Positions 49,217 to 58,460 of a stretch of 64,000 nucleotides of DNA are shown here, piece after piece (position 1 is the stretch's first letter; each line of letters opens with the position of its first letter). The notes under the pieces were generated by a model. That model saw nothing but the letters and a program-made list of their open reading frames with translations, did no database searches and was not told where the DNA came from. This DNA comes from Nocardia colli (lineage in GTDB: Bacteria > Actinomycetota > Actinomycetes > Mycobacteriales > Mycobacteriaceae): contig NZ_VXLC01000021.1 in the NCBI RefSeq assembly GCF_008704205.1, positions 1 through 64,000 on the forward strand, written 5' to 3'. The position numbers and the translations under genes are program-made.

Positions 49217-50455
49217 ATGCAGTACCGACTCGGAAAGATGGATGAAGGCTTCGTGCCGAAGCAGTTCACGGTCTGTTATGTGACCGTCTGCGAGGGCGAG
49301 ATCGACAGCGCGTTGCTGCAATTGGCATTCGAGCTGACCGCCCGGCGATACCCGATGCTCACCGGAACCATCGCGCTCGCGGACGGTGAATGTCTGCTCC
49401 GCATTCCGGACGACGACGCAGGCACCGTGGTGACCGAGACCGTCCACGGCTCCCTGTCCGACTGGCTGCGCAACGGAGCGATACCGCTCGATCCCGCACG
49501 GGAACTGGCAAAGCTGGAGATCGTGCAGACCGGGCAGACCGCGGCCGTCTGCCTCCGGGTCTGCCACGCCATCAACGACGCGCACATGGGATTCGCGCTG
49601 CTCGCGGACTTCTGGCGCACCGCCGCGGCACTGAGCACGGGTGCCGCACTGCTCGATCCGACGCCGATCTACCCGCGCAGCCTCGAGTATCTACTCGCCG
49701 ACCGCGGGGTCACGCTGCCCGATCCGGCCCTGCCCGATCCGGGGCGGGTGTACAGCTTCGCCGACTCGGAGACCCTCGACGGCCCCGGCCGCCGCCTCGC
49801 GCCCGGCGAGCGGATCACGTTGTCCGAGAACGAGACCGGCCGGCTGGTCCAGCATGCGCGAGCACTCGGCACGACCGTGCACGCGCTGCTCAGCGCCGCC
49901 ATCGTCCGGGCCGAACGGGCGACGATCGCCGAAACACCGGATACCGCAGTCGAAACCGAACTGCCCATGCTCATCGGTCATGCCGTGGACCTGCGGCCGC
50001 ACCTGCAACCACCGGCCCGGCCCGCCGACGCGACCAACGCACTCGGCTTCGCGCCCACCGTCACCGCCTGCACGACCAACTCCGATCTGCACATCCTCGG
50101 CAAGGAGATCAAGGCGCAGATCGTGCACGGCATCGAAAGCGGTACCGCCCTCGCGGCCATGCACGCGGCCGCCTACGTCATGCAAAGCGATACCAGGGAA
50201 ATCGCCGTGAACACCATCACCAACTGGGGTGTGGTACCCACACTGGCATCACCGGAAGGCATGCGTATCAACGATTTCCGTGGATTCGCCACGTCCGCCC
50301 CGGTGCCGGAGTTGAGCTACTTCGTCTACACCTTCCACGGCAGGCTGAACATCGAATTCGCCTACTCCGAACGGCATCATCGGCCTGAGCGAGTCGCCCA
50401 CCTGCGGAACGTCGTGGCCGCGAACCTGCAGCAGGTTGTCCCGGAACCCGCATGA
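49217..50455 (+). CDS. PapA5-like condensation-type acyltransferase
   Basis: A 412-aa protein from ATG 49217 with AGGAG 6 nt upstream; the longer frame has no site. The condensation-superfamily active motif HxxxD occurs as VCHAINDAHMGF near residue 117, and a C-terminal NWGVVPTLASPEG region corresponds to the DFGWG-type second motif. Length and motifs match PapA5/phthiocerol dimycocerosyl transferases that esterify lipids with acyl groups. Directly after the AfsR-like regulator, which suggests control by it. Confidence 0.8.
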   Translation: MQYRLGKMDEGFVPKQFTVCYVTVCEGEIDSALLQLAFELTARRYPMLTGTIALADGECLLRIPDDDAGTVVTETVHGSLSDWLRNGAIPLDPARELAKLEIVQTGQTAAVCLRVCHAINDAHMGFALLADFWRTAAALSTGAALLDPTPIYPRSLEYLLADRGVTLPDPALPDPGRVYSFADSETLDGPGRRLAPGERITLSENETGRLVQHARALGTTVHALLSAAIVRAERATIAETPDTAVETELPMLIGHAVDLRPHLQPPARPADATNALGFAPTVTACTTNSDLHILGKEIKAQIVHGIESGTALAAMHAAAYVMQSDTREIAVNTITNWGVVPTLASPEGMRINDFRGFATSAPVPELSYFVYTFHGRLNIEFAYSERHHRPERVAHLRNVVAANLQQVVPEPA

Positions 50456-50640
50456 CGAATCAGACACCTCCACCATTCGCCGCCCTGCATGAGCCCTGGG
50501 GCTGTATCAAAGCGCTGCTTGTGCTGGTGACCGTCGCGATCCTGTCCGTGCTGCTCGCGATCGGCGACCTCGTCCGCGGCCGACCGGCGAGCCAACACGC
50601 CGGCACACCTACCGAGTCCGGCCCAGCAGCGGGTAGCTAG
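50452..50640 (+). CDS. 62-aa membrane protein
   Basis: ATGA overlap with the acyltransferase stop. One membrane segment (IKALLVLVTVAILSVLLAIGDLV) between a Pro-rich N-terminus and a Gly/Ser-rich tail. It might anchor or assist the acyltransferase; unknown family. Confidence 0.7.
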   Translation: MTNQTPPPFAALHEPWGCIKALLVLVTVAILSVLLAIGDLVRGRPASQHAGTPTESGPAAGS

Positions 50641-51317
50641 CGCCCCTGCGGGGGTGTTTCGATGCGGACCAGTCCCGATTGGAAGGCGATCACGACCAGC
50701 TGGGCGCGGTTCTGGACGTCGAGCTTCGCCATCGCTCGTTGCACGTGGGTGCGGATGGTGAGCGGGCTGACGTACATCTTCTCGGCGATCTCGTCATTGG
50801 ACAGTCCCGCGGCGACCAGGACCACGACTTCGCGTTCGCGGGTGGTGAGGACGCCGAGGTTGTCGCCGGTGCCGATTCGGCTTTCGGGCTGGGCGAGGTA
50901 GCGGGCGATCAAGGTTCGGGTCGCGGTCGGAGACAGCAGCGCCTCGCCCGAGGCGACGGACCGGATCGCGTCCAGCAGTTCTTCGGGGCGGACGTCTTTG
51001 CCGAGGAATCCGCTGGCTCCGGCCCGAAGTGCCTGTGCCACATATTCATCGAGTTCGAAGGTGGTGAGGATAAGTACGCGGGTCCGCTGCAGCGCGGGGT
51101 CGGCGCAGATCTCCCGGGTGGCGGCGAGGCCGTCGACCTCGGGCATGCGGATGTCCATGACCACCACGTCGGGCTCGATCGTGCGGGCCAATTCGATTGC
51201 CTCGCGGCCGTTTCCGGCGACGCCGACGACCTCGAGGTCGTCGGTGGAGTCGATCAGGATGCGGAAGGTCCCGGTGAGCAGGGCTTGGTCGTCGGCCAGG
51301 AGTACCCGGATGGTCAT
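50637..51317 (-). CDS. NarL/LuxR-type response regulator
   Basis: A 226-aa protein. Receiver domain residues 3-120 with acidic pair ADD at 8-10, phospho-acceptor D55 in VVVMDIRMP, and K in LGKDVR. LuxR HTH at about 150-215 (LTTREREVVVLVAAGLSNDEIAEKMYVSPLTIRTHV). Its ATG overlaps the kinase stop by 4 nt. It probably controls the adjacent MmpL transporter gene. Confidence 0.95.
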   Translation of the reverse strand: MTIRVLLADDQALLTGTFRILIDSTDDLEVVGVAGNGREAIELARTIEPDVVVMDIRMPEVDGLAATREICADPALQRTRVLILTTFELDEYVAQALRAGASGFLGKDVRPEELLDAIRSVASGEALLSPTATRTLIARYLAQPESRIGTGDNLGVLTTREREVVVLVAAGLSNDEIAEKMYVSPLTIRTHVQRAMAKLDVQNRAQLVVIAFQSGLVRIETPPQGR

Positions 51318-52537
51318 GCGGTCTTGTCCTCGTGGTCAAGGGATTTCGGGGGCTCGAGGGGCAGTTCGGTGGTGACTTCGAAGCCACCGCCGGGGCGGTG
51401 CCCGGCGTGCAGATTGCCGCCGACCGAGATGGCTCGCTCGTTCATTCCGATCAAGCCGTAGCTCGGGCTGTCGCCGGGCACAGGTGGCGAATGTTCGCCC
51501 CCGTCGTCGGTCACGCTGATGGTCAGTAGCAGCCGGGAGTAGACGAGCCGCACCGTGGCCGTGGCGGCGTCGGCATGTTTGGTGACATTAGTGAGTGCTT
51601 CCTGGATGATCCGGTAGGCGGTCAGGTCCGCGCCCGGCGAGAGCGGACGCGGCAGCCCGGTGATCGACAGCGACACGGTCAGGCCGGCGCGTTCGAACGA
51701 GGTCAACAGGTCGGCGAGTTGCGCCAGGCCCGGGGTCGGTTCGAGCGGGGCGGCCGCGTCGGTCTCGCGCAGCAGTCCCACGCTTGCCTTGAGTTCGCGC
51801 AGCGCCCCGGAGGTGGTGTCGGCAAGTTGATCGAGCATGTCCTGCACCTGGTCGGGCTGGATGCGCAAAAGGTATGCCGCAGTGGAGGCTTGGGCGTGCG
51901 CGAGGGCCATGTGGTGGGCGACGATGTCGTGCAACTCGCGCGCGATCCGGAGTCGTTCCTCGCTGACCCGCAGCCGCGCTTCTTCTTCGCGGGTGCGTTC
52001 GGCCAGCTCCGCTCGGGCATGCAGGGCCGCCAGGTAATCCCGCCGGCTGCGTCCGGCGTCGGCGAACGCGGACGCGACCAGGACACCGGCGATGAGACTG
52101 ATCCGCCCGCCGGTGAGCAGCGGCAGGAAAGAGCCGAGCAGCGAGGTCAGCAGCAGCGCCGCGCCCGAGAACAGTTGGGCGGCTTTACCATTGCAGTAAT
52201 TGGGCCACTGCAACGCGAACGAGTATCCCGCGACGAACGCCGCGCCCGCAGTGATGATCGACAGTTCGAATCCGCACGCGCCGATCGCGATAGCGCAGGC
52301 GGTGGTGATCAGCAGCACCGCGCGCGGAAACCGGCGCCGCCCCAGCAGGGCGAGCGATGCCACTGCCGACAGGACGAAGACCGTGGGCGACATCGGGCGC
52401 AACACCATCGGCCCGCCCCCGTCGTGCCCCACGACGACCCGGCTGGCGTAGGTGGCCAGCGCGCACAGCAGCACGGCGAGGATCACGTCGAAGGCTTGCT
52501 GGTGTCGGCGCGGCCATTGGGACCAAGCGGCGGTCAT
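51314..52537 (-). CDS. Two-component sensor histidine kinase
   Basis: A 407-aa protein. Four or five membrane segments in residues 15-155, then HisKA_3 with phospho-acceptor H203 in RELHDIVAHHMALAH, and HATPase_c with N box and G box regions (YRIIQEALTNVTKHADA, SVTDDGG, SYGLIGMNERA). No large outer sensor loop, so it probably senses membrane or envelope state. Partner of the response regulator at 50637. Confidence 0.95.
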   Translation of the reverse strand: MTAAWSQWPRRHQQAFDVILAVLLCALATYASRVVVGHDGGGPMVLRPMSPTVFVLSAVASLALLGRRRFPRAVLLITTACAIAIGACGFELSIITAGAAFVAGYSFALQWPNYCNGKAAQLFSGAALLLTSLLGSFLPLLTGGRISLIAGVLVASAFADAGRSRRDYLAALHARAELAERTREEEARLRVSEERLRIARELHDIVAHHMALAHAQASTAAYLLRIQPDQVQDMLDQLADTTSGALRELKASVGLLRETDAAAPLEPTPGLAQLADLLTSFERAGLTVSLSITGLPRPLSPGADLTAYRIIQEALTNVTKHADAATATVRLVYSRLLLTISVTDDGGEHSPPVPGDSPSYGLIGMNERAISVGGNLHAGHRPGGGFEVTTELPLEPPKSLDHEDKTA

Positions 52538-52630
52538 GGGTACTCCTCCCTACTACTGCACACTAATCTGCTGGTCACAGACGCACCGATGGGCCGCCCC
52601 CGAGGGGACGGCCGACCGGCGGATTGTGTT

Positions 52631-54862
52631 TCAGACGCGGGCGGATTCGGGTTGCCGATCCGGTTGCGCGGGCTCGAGCCGCTGGAGGCTTTCCCCCTCG
52701 ACGTCCACATTCGGCAGGACCTTCGCCAACCACCGGGGTAGCCACCACGCCTTGTCGCCGAGCAACGCGAGTACGGCGGGGACCAGGGTCATCCGGACGA
52801 CGAACGCGTCGAAGAACACCGCCGACGCGAGCCCCAGTCCCATCATCTTGATCATCGGTTCGCCGCCGCCGACGAACCCGGCGAACACCGCGATCATGAT
52901 CGCCGCCGCCGCGGTCACCACCCGCGCGCTGTGCCGGAACCCGGTGACGATGGCCTCGCGAGCGCTCTCGCCGTGCGCGAAGGCTTCCCGCATCCGGGTG
53001 ACGAGGAAGACCTCGTAGTCCATCGCGAGTCCGAACACCACACCGATCAGGAAGATCGGCATCATGCTCATCACCGGTCCGGTCTGCTGCACACCGATCA
53101 GGTTCGCCAGCCATCCCCACTGGAAGACGGCCACGATCACCCCGAAGGCCGCGCCCACCGAGAGCAGGAATCCCAGGGCCGCCTTGATCGGCACCGCGAT
53201 CGAGCGGAACACGATCATCAACAGCAGGATCGCCAGCCCGACCACGATGGCGAGGTACGGCAGCAGTGCGTCGGACAACTTCTGCGAGACATCGATGTTC
53301 ATCGCGGTGGCACCGGTGACCAGCATGGTCGCACCGGTCGCGGTTTTCAGCTCGCCCGCCTCGCCGCGCAGCGTCTGGACCAGGTCTTTGGTGGCGGTGG
53401 ACGACGGGCCGGTGGCGGGCACCACGGTGAGCACGGCGGCGTCGCTGGTCTGGTTGAACGTCGCGGGCGAGACCGACACCACCCCCGGGGTGGCAGTCAG
53501 GTCCTTCGTCGCTTGCTCCACCGCGGACTTCGGGTCCGCGACACCGCTTTTGACGTCCACCACGACGGTGAGCGGGCCGTTGAAGCCGGGACCGAACCCC
53601 TCGGCGAGCGCGTCATAGGCGCGACGCTGGGTTGTCGAGGTCGGCTGCGATTCGTCGCCCGGCAGGCCGAGTTCGAGGCTCCGCACCGGCAACGCCAGAA
53701 CTCCCAGTCCGATCAGGCCGATCAGCAACACCACGACCGGACGGCGCACGACCATTTCGGCCCAGCGCGTACCCATATTGGCCTTGGCCTGAATCGGGTT
53801 GTCCGCCTGGTCGTTTCCGGTGAGCCGAACCTTCGGATCAGCAGGTACGCGCTGGCGGAACGCCCGTGGCATGACCGCCCGTTGGAAGAATCCGAGCAGC
53901 GCGGGCAACAGCGTCAACGCGATCGTGACGGCGACCGCGACAGTGCCCGCGGCGGCCAAGCCCATCGTGGTGAGGGCAGGAATGCCGACGACGGCGAGCC
54001 CGGCCAGCGCGATGACGACGGTGAGTCCGGCGAAAACCACCGCGGAACCAGCGGTGCCGACGGCTCTGCCCGCCGCGTCCTCGGCGCCGTATCCCTCGGC
54101 ACGCTCGGTGCGGTACCGGGAGACGATGAACAACGCGTAATCGATACCCACCGCGAGCCCAAGCATCATCGCCAGCGTGGTGGTCGTCGTGGACAGCCCG
54201 ATCGCCACAATGGCGGCGATGCCGACACCGATCCCGATCAACGCGGTCAGCAACGGCAGTCCCGCGGCCGCGAACGCACCGAAGGTAATCATCAAAACCA
54301 CTGCGGCGATGGCGATTCCGATGGCTTCGGTGGCGCCGCCCATTTCCGGCTCGGCCATCAGCGCCGACCCGCCGATCTCCACGGTGACTCCCGAGGCCTT
54401 ACCCGTGTCGATCGCGTCGGTGAGCGTGGTCTTGGTGGCATCGGTGAGGTTCTGGGTGGACTCGCCGTAGCTGACGGTCGCATAGGCGGTCGTGCCGTCC
54501 TTGCTCACCGCCCCGGTCTGGAACGGGTCCAGCACGCCTTTCACCTGCGTGCCACCGGCCACATCGGACAGGATCTTCTCGACCGAGTCCCGGACCGGTT
54601 GCGCACTGATCTGCTCCCCCGCGGGCGCCACGAACACGATACGAGCCTGTGCCCCATCGGATTTGGTGCCGGGGAACCGTTCACCGAGCAGGTCGAAGGC
54701 CCGCTGGGATTCGGTGCCCGGAATCGAGAAGGTATCCGGCGGCGGAGTCGGCGCGTTGACCGCACCGACCACCAAGGCCGCCATGACCCCCAACCAGACC
54801 ACAACCACGAGCCGCCGCCGCTCGAACGCGAACCGGCCCAGCCGGTAGAGGAATTTCGCCAT
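52631..54862 (-). CDS. MmpL-family RND transporter
   Basis: A 743-aa protein from ATG 54862. About twelve membrane segments in two halves: first GVMAALVVGAV, then a large outer loop, then ATEAIGIAIAAVVLMITFGAFAAAG and MMLGLAVGIDYALFIVSRYRTE, with a repeat FLIGVVFGLAMDYEVFLVTRMRE in the second half; the DYA and DYE aspartates with the following tyrosines are the proton-relay motif of MmpL proteins. Mycobacterial relatives export lipids or drugs. In the same direction as the kinase and regulator, with 93 bp between, so probably one operon. Confidence 0.94.
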   Translation of the reverse strand: MAKFLYRLGRFAFERRRLVVVVWLGVMAALVVGAVNAPTPPPDTFSIPGTESQRAFDLLGERFPGTKSDGAQARIVFVAPAGEQISAQPVRDSVEKILSDVAGGTQVKGVLDPFQTGAVSKDGTTAYATVSYGESTQNLTDATKTTLTDAIDTGKASGVTVEIGGSALMAEPEMGGATEAIGIAIAAVVLMITFGAFAAAGLPLLTALIGIGVGIAAIVAIGLSTTTTTLAMMLGLAVGIDYALFIVSRYRTERAEGYGAEDAAGRAVGTAGSAVVFAGLTVVIALAGLAVVGIPALTTMGLAAAGTVAVAVTIALTLLPALLGFFQRAVMPRAFRQRVPADPKVRLTGNDQADNPIQAKANMGTRWAEMVVRRPVVVLLIGLIGLGVLALPVRSLELGLPGDESQPTSTTQRRAYDALAEGFGPGFNGPLTVVVDVKSGVADPKSAVEQATKDLTATPGVVSVSPATFNQTSDAAVLTVVPATGPSSTATKDLVQTLRGEAGELKTATGATMLVTGATAMNIDVSQKLSDALLPYLAIVVGLAILLLMIVFRSIAVPIKAALGFLLSVGAAFGVIVAVFQWGWLANLIGVQQTGPVMSMMPIFLIGVVFGLAMDYEVFLVTRMREAFAHGESAREAIVTGFRHSARVVTAAAAIMIAVFAGFVGGGEPMIKMMGLGLASAVFFDAFVVRMTLVPAVLALLGDKAWWLPRWLAKVLPNVDVEGESLQRLEPAQPDRQPESARV

Positions 54863-54922
54863 GCCCCCATGCTGGTGGCCCGACTCCGTAGTCCGCGTCG
54901 TGCAGATGAAGGCTGTTCCCGA

Positions 54923-54940
54923 GTACTGCGTATGCAGTAC
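54923..54940. promoter_or_regulatory. Palindrome between MmpL and FAD-protein genes
   Basis: GTACTGC (54923-54929) and GCAGTAC (54934-54940), spacer GTAT, inside the 186-bp divergent intergenic region. A candidate binding site for the neighbouring response regulator or another dimeric regulator. Confidence 0.55.
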
Positions 54941-55048
54941 GTCGGACGATCGGTGTAGTTCGTTCGGCCGATACCACTCAGGGGCCGCGTATAAGGGATT
55001 ACCGTAGTCGGGTTGTTCGCTATTCCAAGCTATCGAGGGGTACGGAAA

Positions 55049-56881
55049 GTGAAGTCTCCGCAACGATCTCGGCGAATCGTCGTGGTCGGCGCAGGCCTGG
55101 CAGGTACCGCCACAGCCATACGGCTTCTGCGGTTCGCCACGGAGCCTGTCGACATTGTTCTACTCGAACGACAGCAGGAACACCGGCACGCCGGAGTCGC
55201 GTATCACGCGGCGGGAAATCCGTGGAGCCACGTCTTCAACATCCAGGCGGGCAGGATGTCGGCTTTCCGTGAGGATGTCGATGACTTCTTGAATTGGGCC
55301 AACAAAGAAGCCGACCGGTCCGCGTGGTCCGTGGAGTGGCGGGGCGTCGAATTCTTCGAATCGGATCCGGCTCCGCGCCGGCTATATGCGGATTACCTAG
55401 GCCAACGGCTGGCCGAAGCCGCCGAGGAAGCGTGTGCCGGCGTTGTCCTGCGCGAGGCGAACGGTGAAATGGTCGACCTGACCCCGACCGCCGACGGCGT
55501 CACCGCCGTCATCGAAAACCTGTCCTGGTCAGGCGAAGAACCCGATCCCGGATCGACGGCCCTCGATGCCGACCACATAATTCTCGCCACCGGACCCGAA
55601 CTGCGCCACCCGCGCTACGCCGAAGCCGTGTTCGACCACCCGTCCTACATCCGACTGCCGTACTCCGGCGAGGGCGTCGAACGAATCCGGACCCTACCGC
55701 CGCATGCCGTCGTCGCGATTATCGGCACAATGCTCAGCGCCTACGATTTCGCCGCCCTGCTCCTCCGGCAAGGGCACACCGGCACGATCTACATGATTTC
55801 GCCGTCCAGCCTGACCCCCCGAACATATCCAGCCGACCACCGGCATGGCGTTCTGGACATCCCGGCACCCGATATCGACGTCGAGCGTGGCAGCGAGACG
55901 CTCGCCGGTCAGCTCGAGGCCGAGTGGCTCCGGGCCTGCCTTTTCGTCGCCAGTCAGCATCCCGAAGTGGATCCCGCGGTAATTTCGGAGCGCATCGCGA
56001 AATCTTGGGAAGCATGTCTGCCCGAGATAATCCAGAACGTCTCCGGCGAAGACTTGCGTACCCTCTTGGCAAAGTACGGAAGTCGTATCGCCATTCTGCG
56101 GGTCAGTGCGATGTCGTACACCACCGCGATCGTGGATTCCGCTCACCGGGTGAGCGGCCAGGTCCAGGTGATCACCGGCCGGGTCACGGACTTGCGTCCG
56201 CTCGCGGAAGATCGCGTGTCGCTGACGATCTCCGGAAGCGGGTCGCACCGAACCCTGGCCGCGGATCTGGTCATCTCCAACTTCGGACGCGAATTCGACT
56301 ATACCGAGGTGCCATCCCGGCTTTGGCAACGTCTCCTCGCCGAAGGGCTGGCCGTTCCGCACCGAAAGACCAAGAGAGGGGTGGAGGTAGACGAATCCGG
56401 CGCCTTGCTCATGGCCGATGGCCGCAAGTCCGGAGCGATCTCCGCGGTGGGAGCTCCGCGGGAAGGCGACGAGATAGTCCGGAACGGCCGCATCGGCGCC
56501 TTCGGTTTCAATCTGGCGACCATCAAGAACCATTCCGTTTCCGTGGCCGCAGTCGTGCTGCGCAACCTCGAATCGCGATATGACAGCCGGGAACCACCAC
56601 CCGACATCGCACCAAGCCTGGAAAGTGAATGGGCAGAACTGGTTTCGCTGGAGATCCAGAGATTGGCCGCGCCCGGCAGGCAGCGCCGCACCGAGTATCA
56701 GGCGCGGTTGGATACGAAACTCCGCGAGCTCTCGGGACAGTCCGATATCCGCACCTCGTTGTCGGCGATAAACCGAGCGGCCGTGGATCGCCTGACCGAG
56801 GTTTCCGTGACGCCGAGAGAACTGCGCTCCCAGCTCAGGCTCGACCGCCGGTCCGCAACCCCCGACCGGACCCCACGATGA
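55049..56881 (+). CDS. FAD/NAD(P)-binding protein (YdhS-like)
   Basis: About 610 aa from GTG 55049, with GAGGGG 9 nt upstream; TTG 55013 is a less likely start. FAD motif VVVGAGLAGTATAIRLL at the N-terminus, then RHAGVAYHAAGNPWSHVFNIQAGRMSAF, the signature of the NAD_binding_9 (YdhS/FAD-NAD(P)) family. A second glycine-rich region appears as VVAIIGTMLSAYDFAALLL. Members include tryptophan- and lysine-oxidising or unknown oxidoreductases. Divergent from the MmpL gene. Confidence 0.82.
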   Translation: MKSPQRSRRIVVVGAGLAGTATAIRLLRFATEPVDIVLLERQQEHRHAGVAYHAAGNPWSHVFNIQAGRMSAFREDVDDFLNWANKEADRSAWSVEWRGVEFFESDPAPRRLYADYLGQRLAEAAEEACAGVVLREANGEMVDLTPTADGVTAVIENLSWSGEEPDPGSTALDADHIILATGPELRHPRYAEAVFDHPSYIRLPYSGEGVERIRTLPPHAVVAIIGTMLSAYDFAALLLRQGHTGTIYMISPSSLTPRTYPADHRHGVLDIPAPDIDVERGSETLAGQLEAEWLRACLFVASQHPEVDPAVISERIAKSWEACLPEIIQNVSGEDLRTLLAKYGSRIAILRVSAMSYTTAIVDSAHRVSGQVQVITGRVTDLRPLAEDRVSLTISGSGSHRTLAADLVISNFGREFDYTEVPSRLWQRLLAEGLAVPHRKTKRGVEVDESGALLMADGRKSGAISAVGAPREGDEIVRNGRIGAFGFNLATIKNHSVSVAAVVLRNLESRYDSREPPPDIAPSLESEWAELVSLEIQRLAAPGRQRRTEYQARLDTKLRELSGQSDIRTSLSAINRAAVDRLTEVSVTPRELRSQLRLDRRSATPDRTPR

Positions 56882-56962
56882 CGGAGAATCCATTCCGAGC
56901 AAGGTAGCCGGATAACGACCGGACGGATGGCATCAGCACACCTTCCAGCCCATCAGCGATAT

Positions 56963-56994
56963 AAGTACGATACCGTAGCTACGACAGCGTACTT
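56963..56994. promoter_or_regulatory. Composite perfect palindrome before the monooxygenase
   Basis: AAGTACG, 4-nt spacer, CGTAGCTACG (itself a palindrome), 4-nt spacer, CGTACTT, symmetric over 32 bp apart from the spacers. It lies 17 bp upstream of the ATG 57012. Such nested dyads are typical operators of two bound dimers, for example of TetR-type regulators. Confidence 0.75.
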
Positions 56995-57011
56995 AAGCTC
57001 GGAAGGTCGCC

Positions 57012-58226
57012 ATGGGGAATCAACCGTCAAACGGTCAGCCCTGCGTAGTCGTCGGCGCAGGCCCGGTCGGTCTGGTCGCCGCGTTGGCGCTGGCCCGGCG
57101 CGGTCTACGGGTGCTGGTGGTCGAAGCCGAACCGCGGGATCGCGTACGCCCCGGCAGCCGGGCGATCGCCTTGATGTTCCCGACCTTGCAGCGCCTCAAT
57201 CGGATCCGGCCCGGGCTCCGCAGGCAGATCGCCGAGGCCGGAATCAGCCCGACCGGCTATGACGCCTTCTATGGTGGTCGCCGAATCTTCAGCCAGCACA
57301 ACAAGAATCTGACCCGGCTCGCGAGCAGCCTGCCGCAGCGCACCACCGAGCAGATCATCCTCGCCGAGTGCGTCGCGCACGGTGTCGAATTCCGTTGGGA
57401 CGCAACGGTCGACGGCGTCGACAGCACCCCCGACGACGTCACCGTCACCCTGTCGTCCGGCGAACAGATCACGACGCCCTATGTGATCGGCGCCGACGGC
57501 GCGCGGTCGGTTGTGCGCAAAGCGATCGGCGTCTCGATGGACGGCGTCACCGATCCGACGCCGTTCATCATCGTCGACGTCGACGAGCACCCCGACGGAT
57601 CGACCCCGCTGGCAGGCTATTTCCACTACAACAACCCCGACCTCGGCGGACGCAACGTCATGCACATGCCGTTCGCCACCGGCATGCGAGTCGACCTGCA
57701 GTGCCTGCCCGACGACGACGTGGCCGCCTTGGCGAGCTCCGGCGGTGTGCGCGAATGGGTTTCGACAGTCGTCGGCCCCTGGTACGGCGAGCACGTCCAG
57801 TGGGTGTCGACCTACCGCTTCCATCAGGTCGTCGCCGACTCCTACACCGACACTCATCGACGGGTCCTACTGGTCGGCGAGGCGGCACACCTGTTCGCGC
57901 CATGGGGCGGGCGCGGCCTCAATTCCGGTGTCTTCGACGCGACCGACGCGGCCGACGCCATCGCCGACGCCTCGGCGACCGAGGACCTGATCCGGCGGCG
58001 CAAGCTGATCGAACGCTGCGCCGAGGACAGCCGGAACTGGGGCCTGCGCAATCGCGACATCTCCTCGAAAGCCCTTCGGGTGATGCGTGGTTCGGACCCG
58101 GCGACCAAGCTGAAACGCGCGATCGCGTCCCGGCTCGCGCCCACGGTCTGGCCCGCCGGCGCCTGGCTCGCCAACGGCCCGCTCCAGATCCCGGTGCCTC
58201 GCCCAGGAACACGGGCCTATTACTGA
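57012..58226 (+). CDS. FAD-dependent aromatic hydroxylase-type monooxygenase
   Basis: A 404-aa protein. FAD motif VVVGAGPVGLVAALALARRGLRVLVVEAE at the N-terminus, a DG motif (YVIGADGARSVVRKAIG) near residue 160 and GD-type motif (VLLVGEAAHLFAPWGGRGLNSG) near residue 285: the PHBH class. It has no C-terminal thioredoxin-like domain. Substrate is probably an aromatic or polyketide compound; no other pathway gene flanks it. Preceded by a strong operator. Confidence 0.9.
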   Translation: MGNQPSNGQPCVVVGAGPVGLVAALALARRGLRVLVVEAEPRDRVRPGSRAIALMFPTLQRLNRIRPGLRRQIAEAGISPTGYDAFYGGRRIFSQHNKNLTRLASSLPQRTTEQIILAECVAHGVEFRWDATVDGVDSTPDDVTVTLSSGEQITTPYVIGADGARSVVRKAIGVSMDGVTDPTPFIIVDVDEHPDGSTPLAGYFHYNNPDLGGRNVMHMPFATGMRVDLQCLPDDDVAALASSGGVREWVSTVVGPWYGEHVQWVSTYRFHQVVADSYTDTHRRVLLVGEAAHLFAPWGGRGLNSGVFDATDAADAIADASATEDLIRRRKLIERCAEDSRNWGLRNRDISSKALRVMRGSDPATKLKRAIASRLAPTVWPAGAWLANGPLQIPVPRPGTRAYY

Positions 58227-58460
58227 GGACGACCAAATCCTCGACGCCACGTCGCGTGCCTGCTCGGGTACGCGACGCTCGCCAAAGAGGTCGATCTCGC
58301 CGAACTCCAGGCCTACGTGGCAGACCCGGGGCTGGTGGCGTCGTTCGAACGCGAACCGTCGACTCGAATGGAAGCCGTTGTGGCGTCGATTATTTGGTTG
58401 GAGGGATGCACGCGAGCGGCACCTTCCGGTCAGTGGTCTTCGCCGGTCGCGAATTGCTGA
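58227..58460 (+). pseudogene. Coding remnant after the monooxygenase stop
   Basis: Frame-continuous with the monooxygenase beyond its TGA; reads LLGYATLAKEVDLAELQAYV, ADPGLVASFERE and MEAVVASIIWLEG with consistent GC-rich codons, but has no own start. It overlaps the 3' end of the ligase gene on the other strand. It is probably a remnant of a lost gene. Confidence 0.35.

Noticed and set aside
52931..54958. 675-codon open frame opposite the MmpL gene
   Set aside because: Antisense shadow rich in His/Arg/Gly with no domain; MmpL motifs are clear on the other strand.
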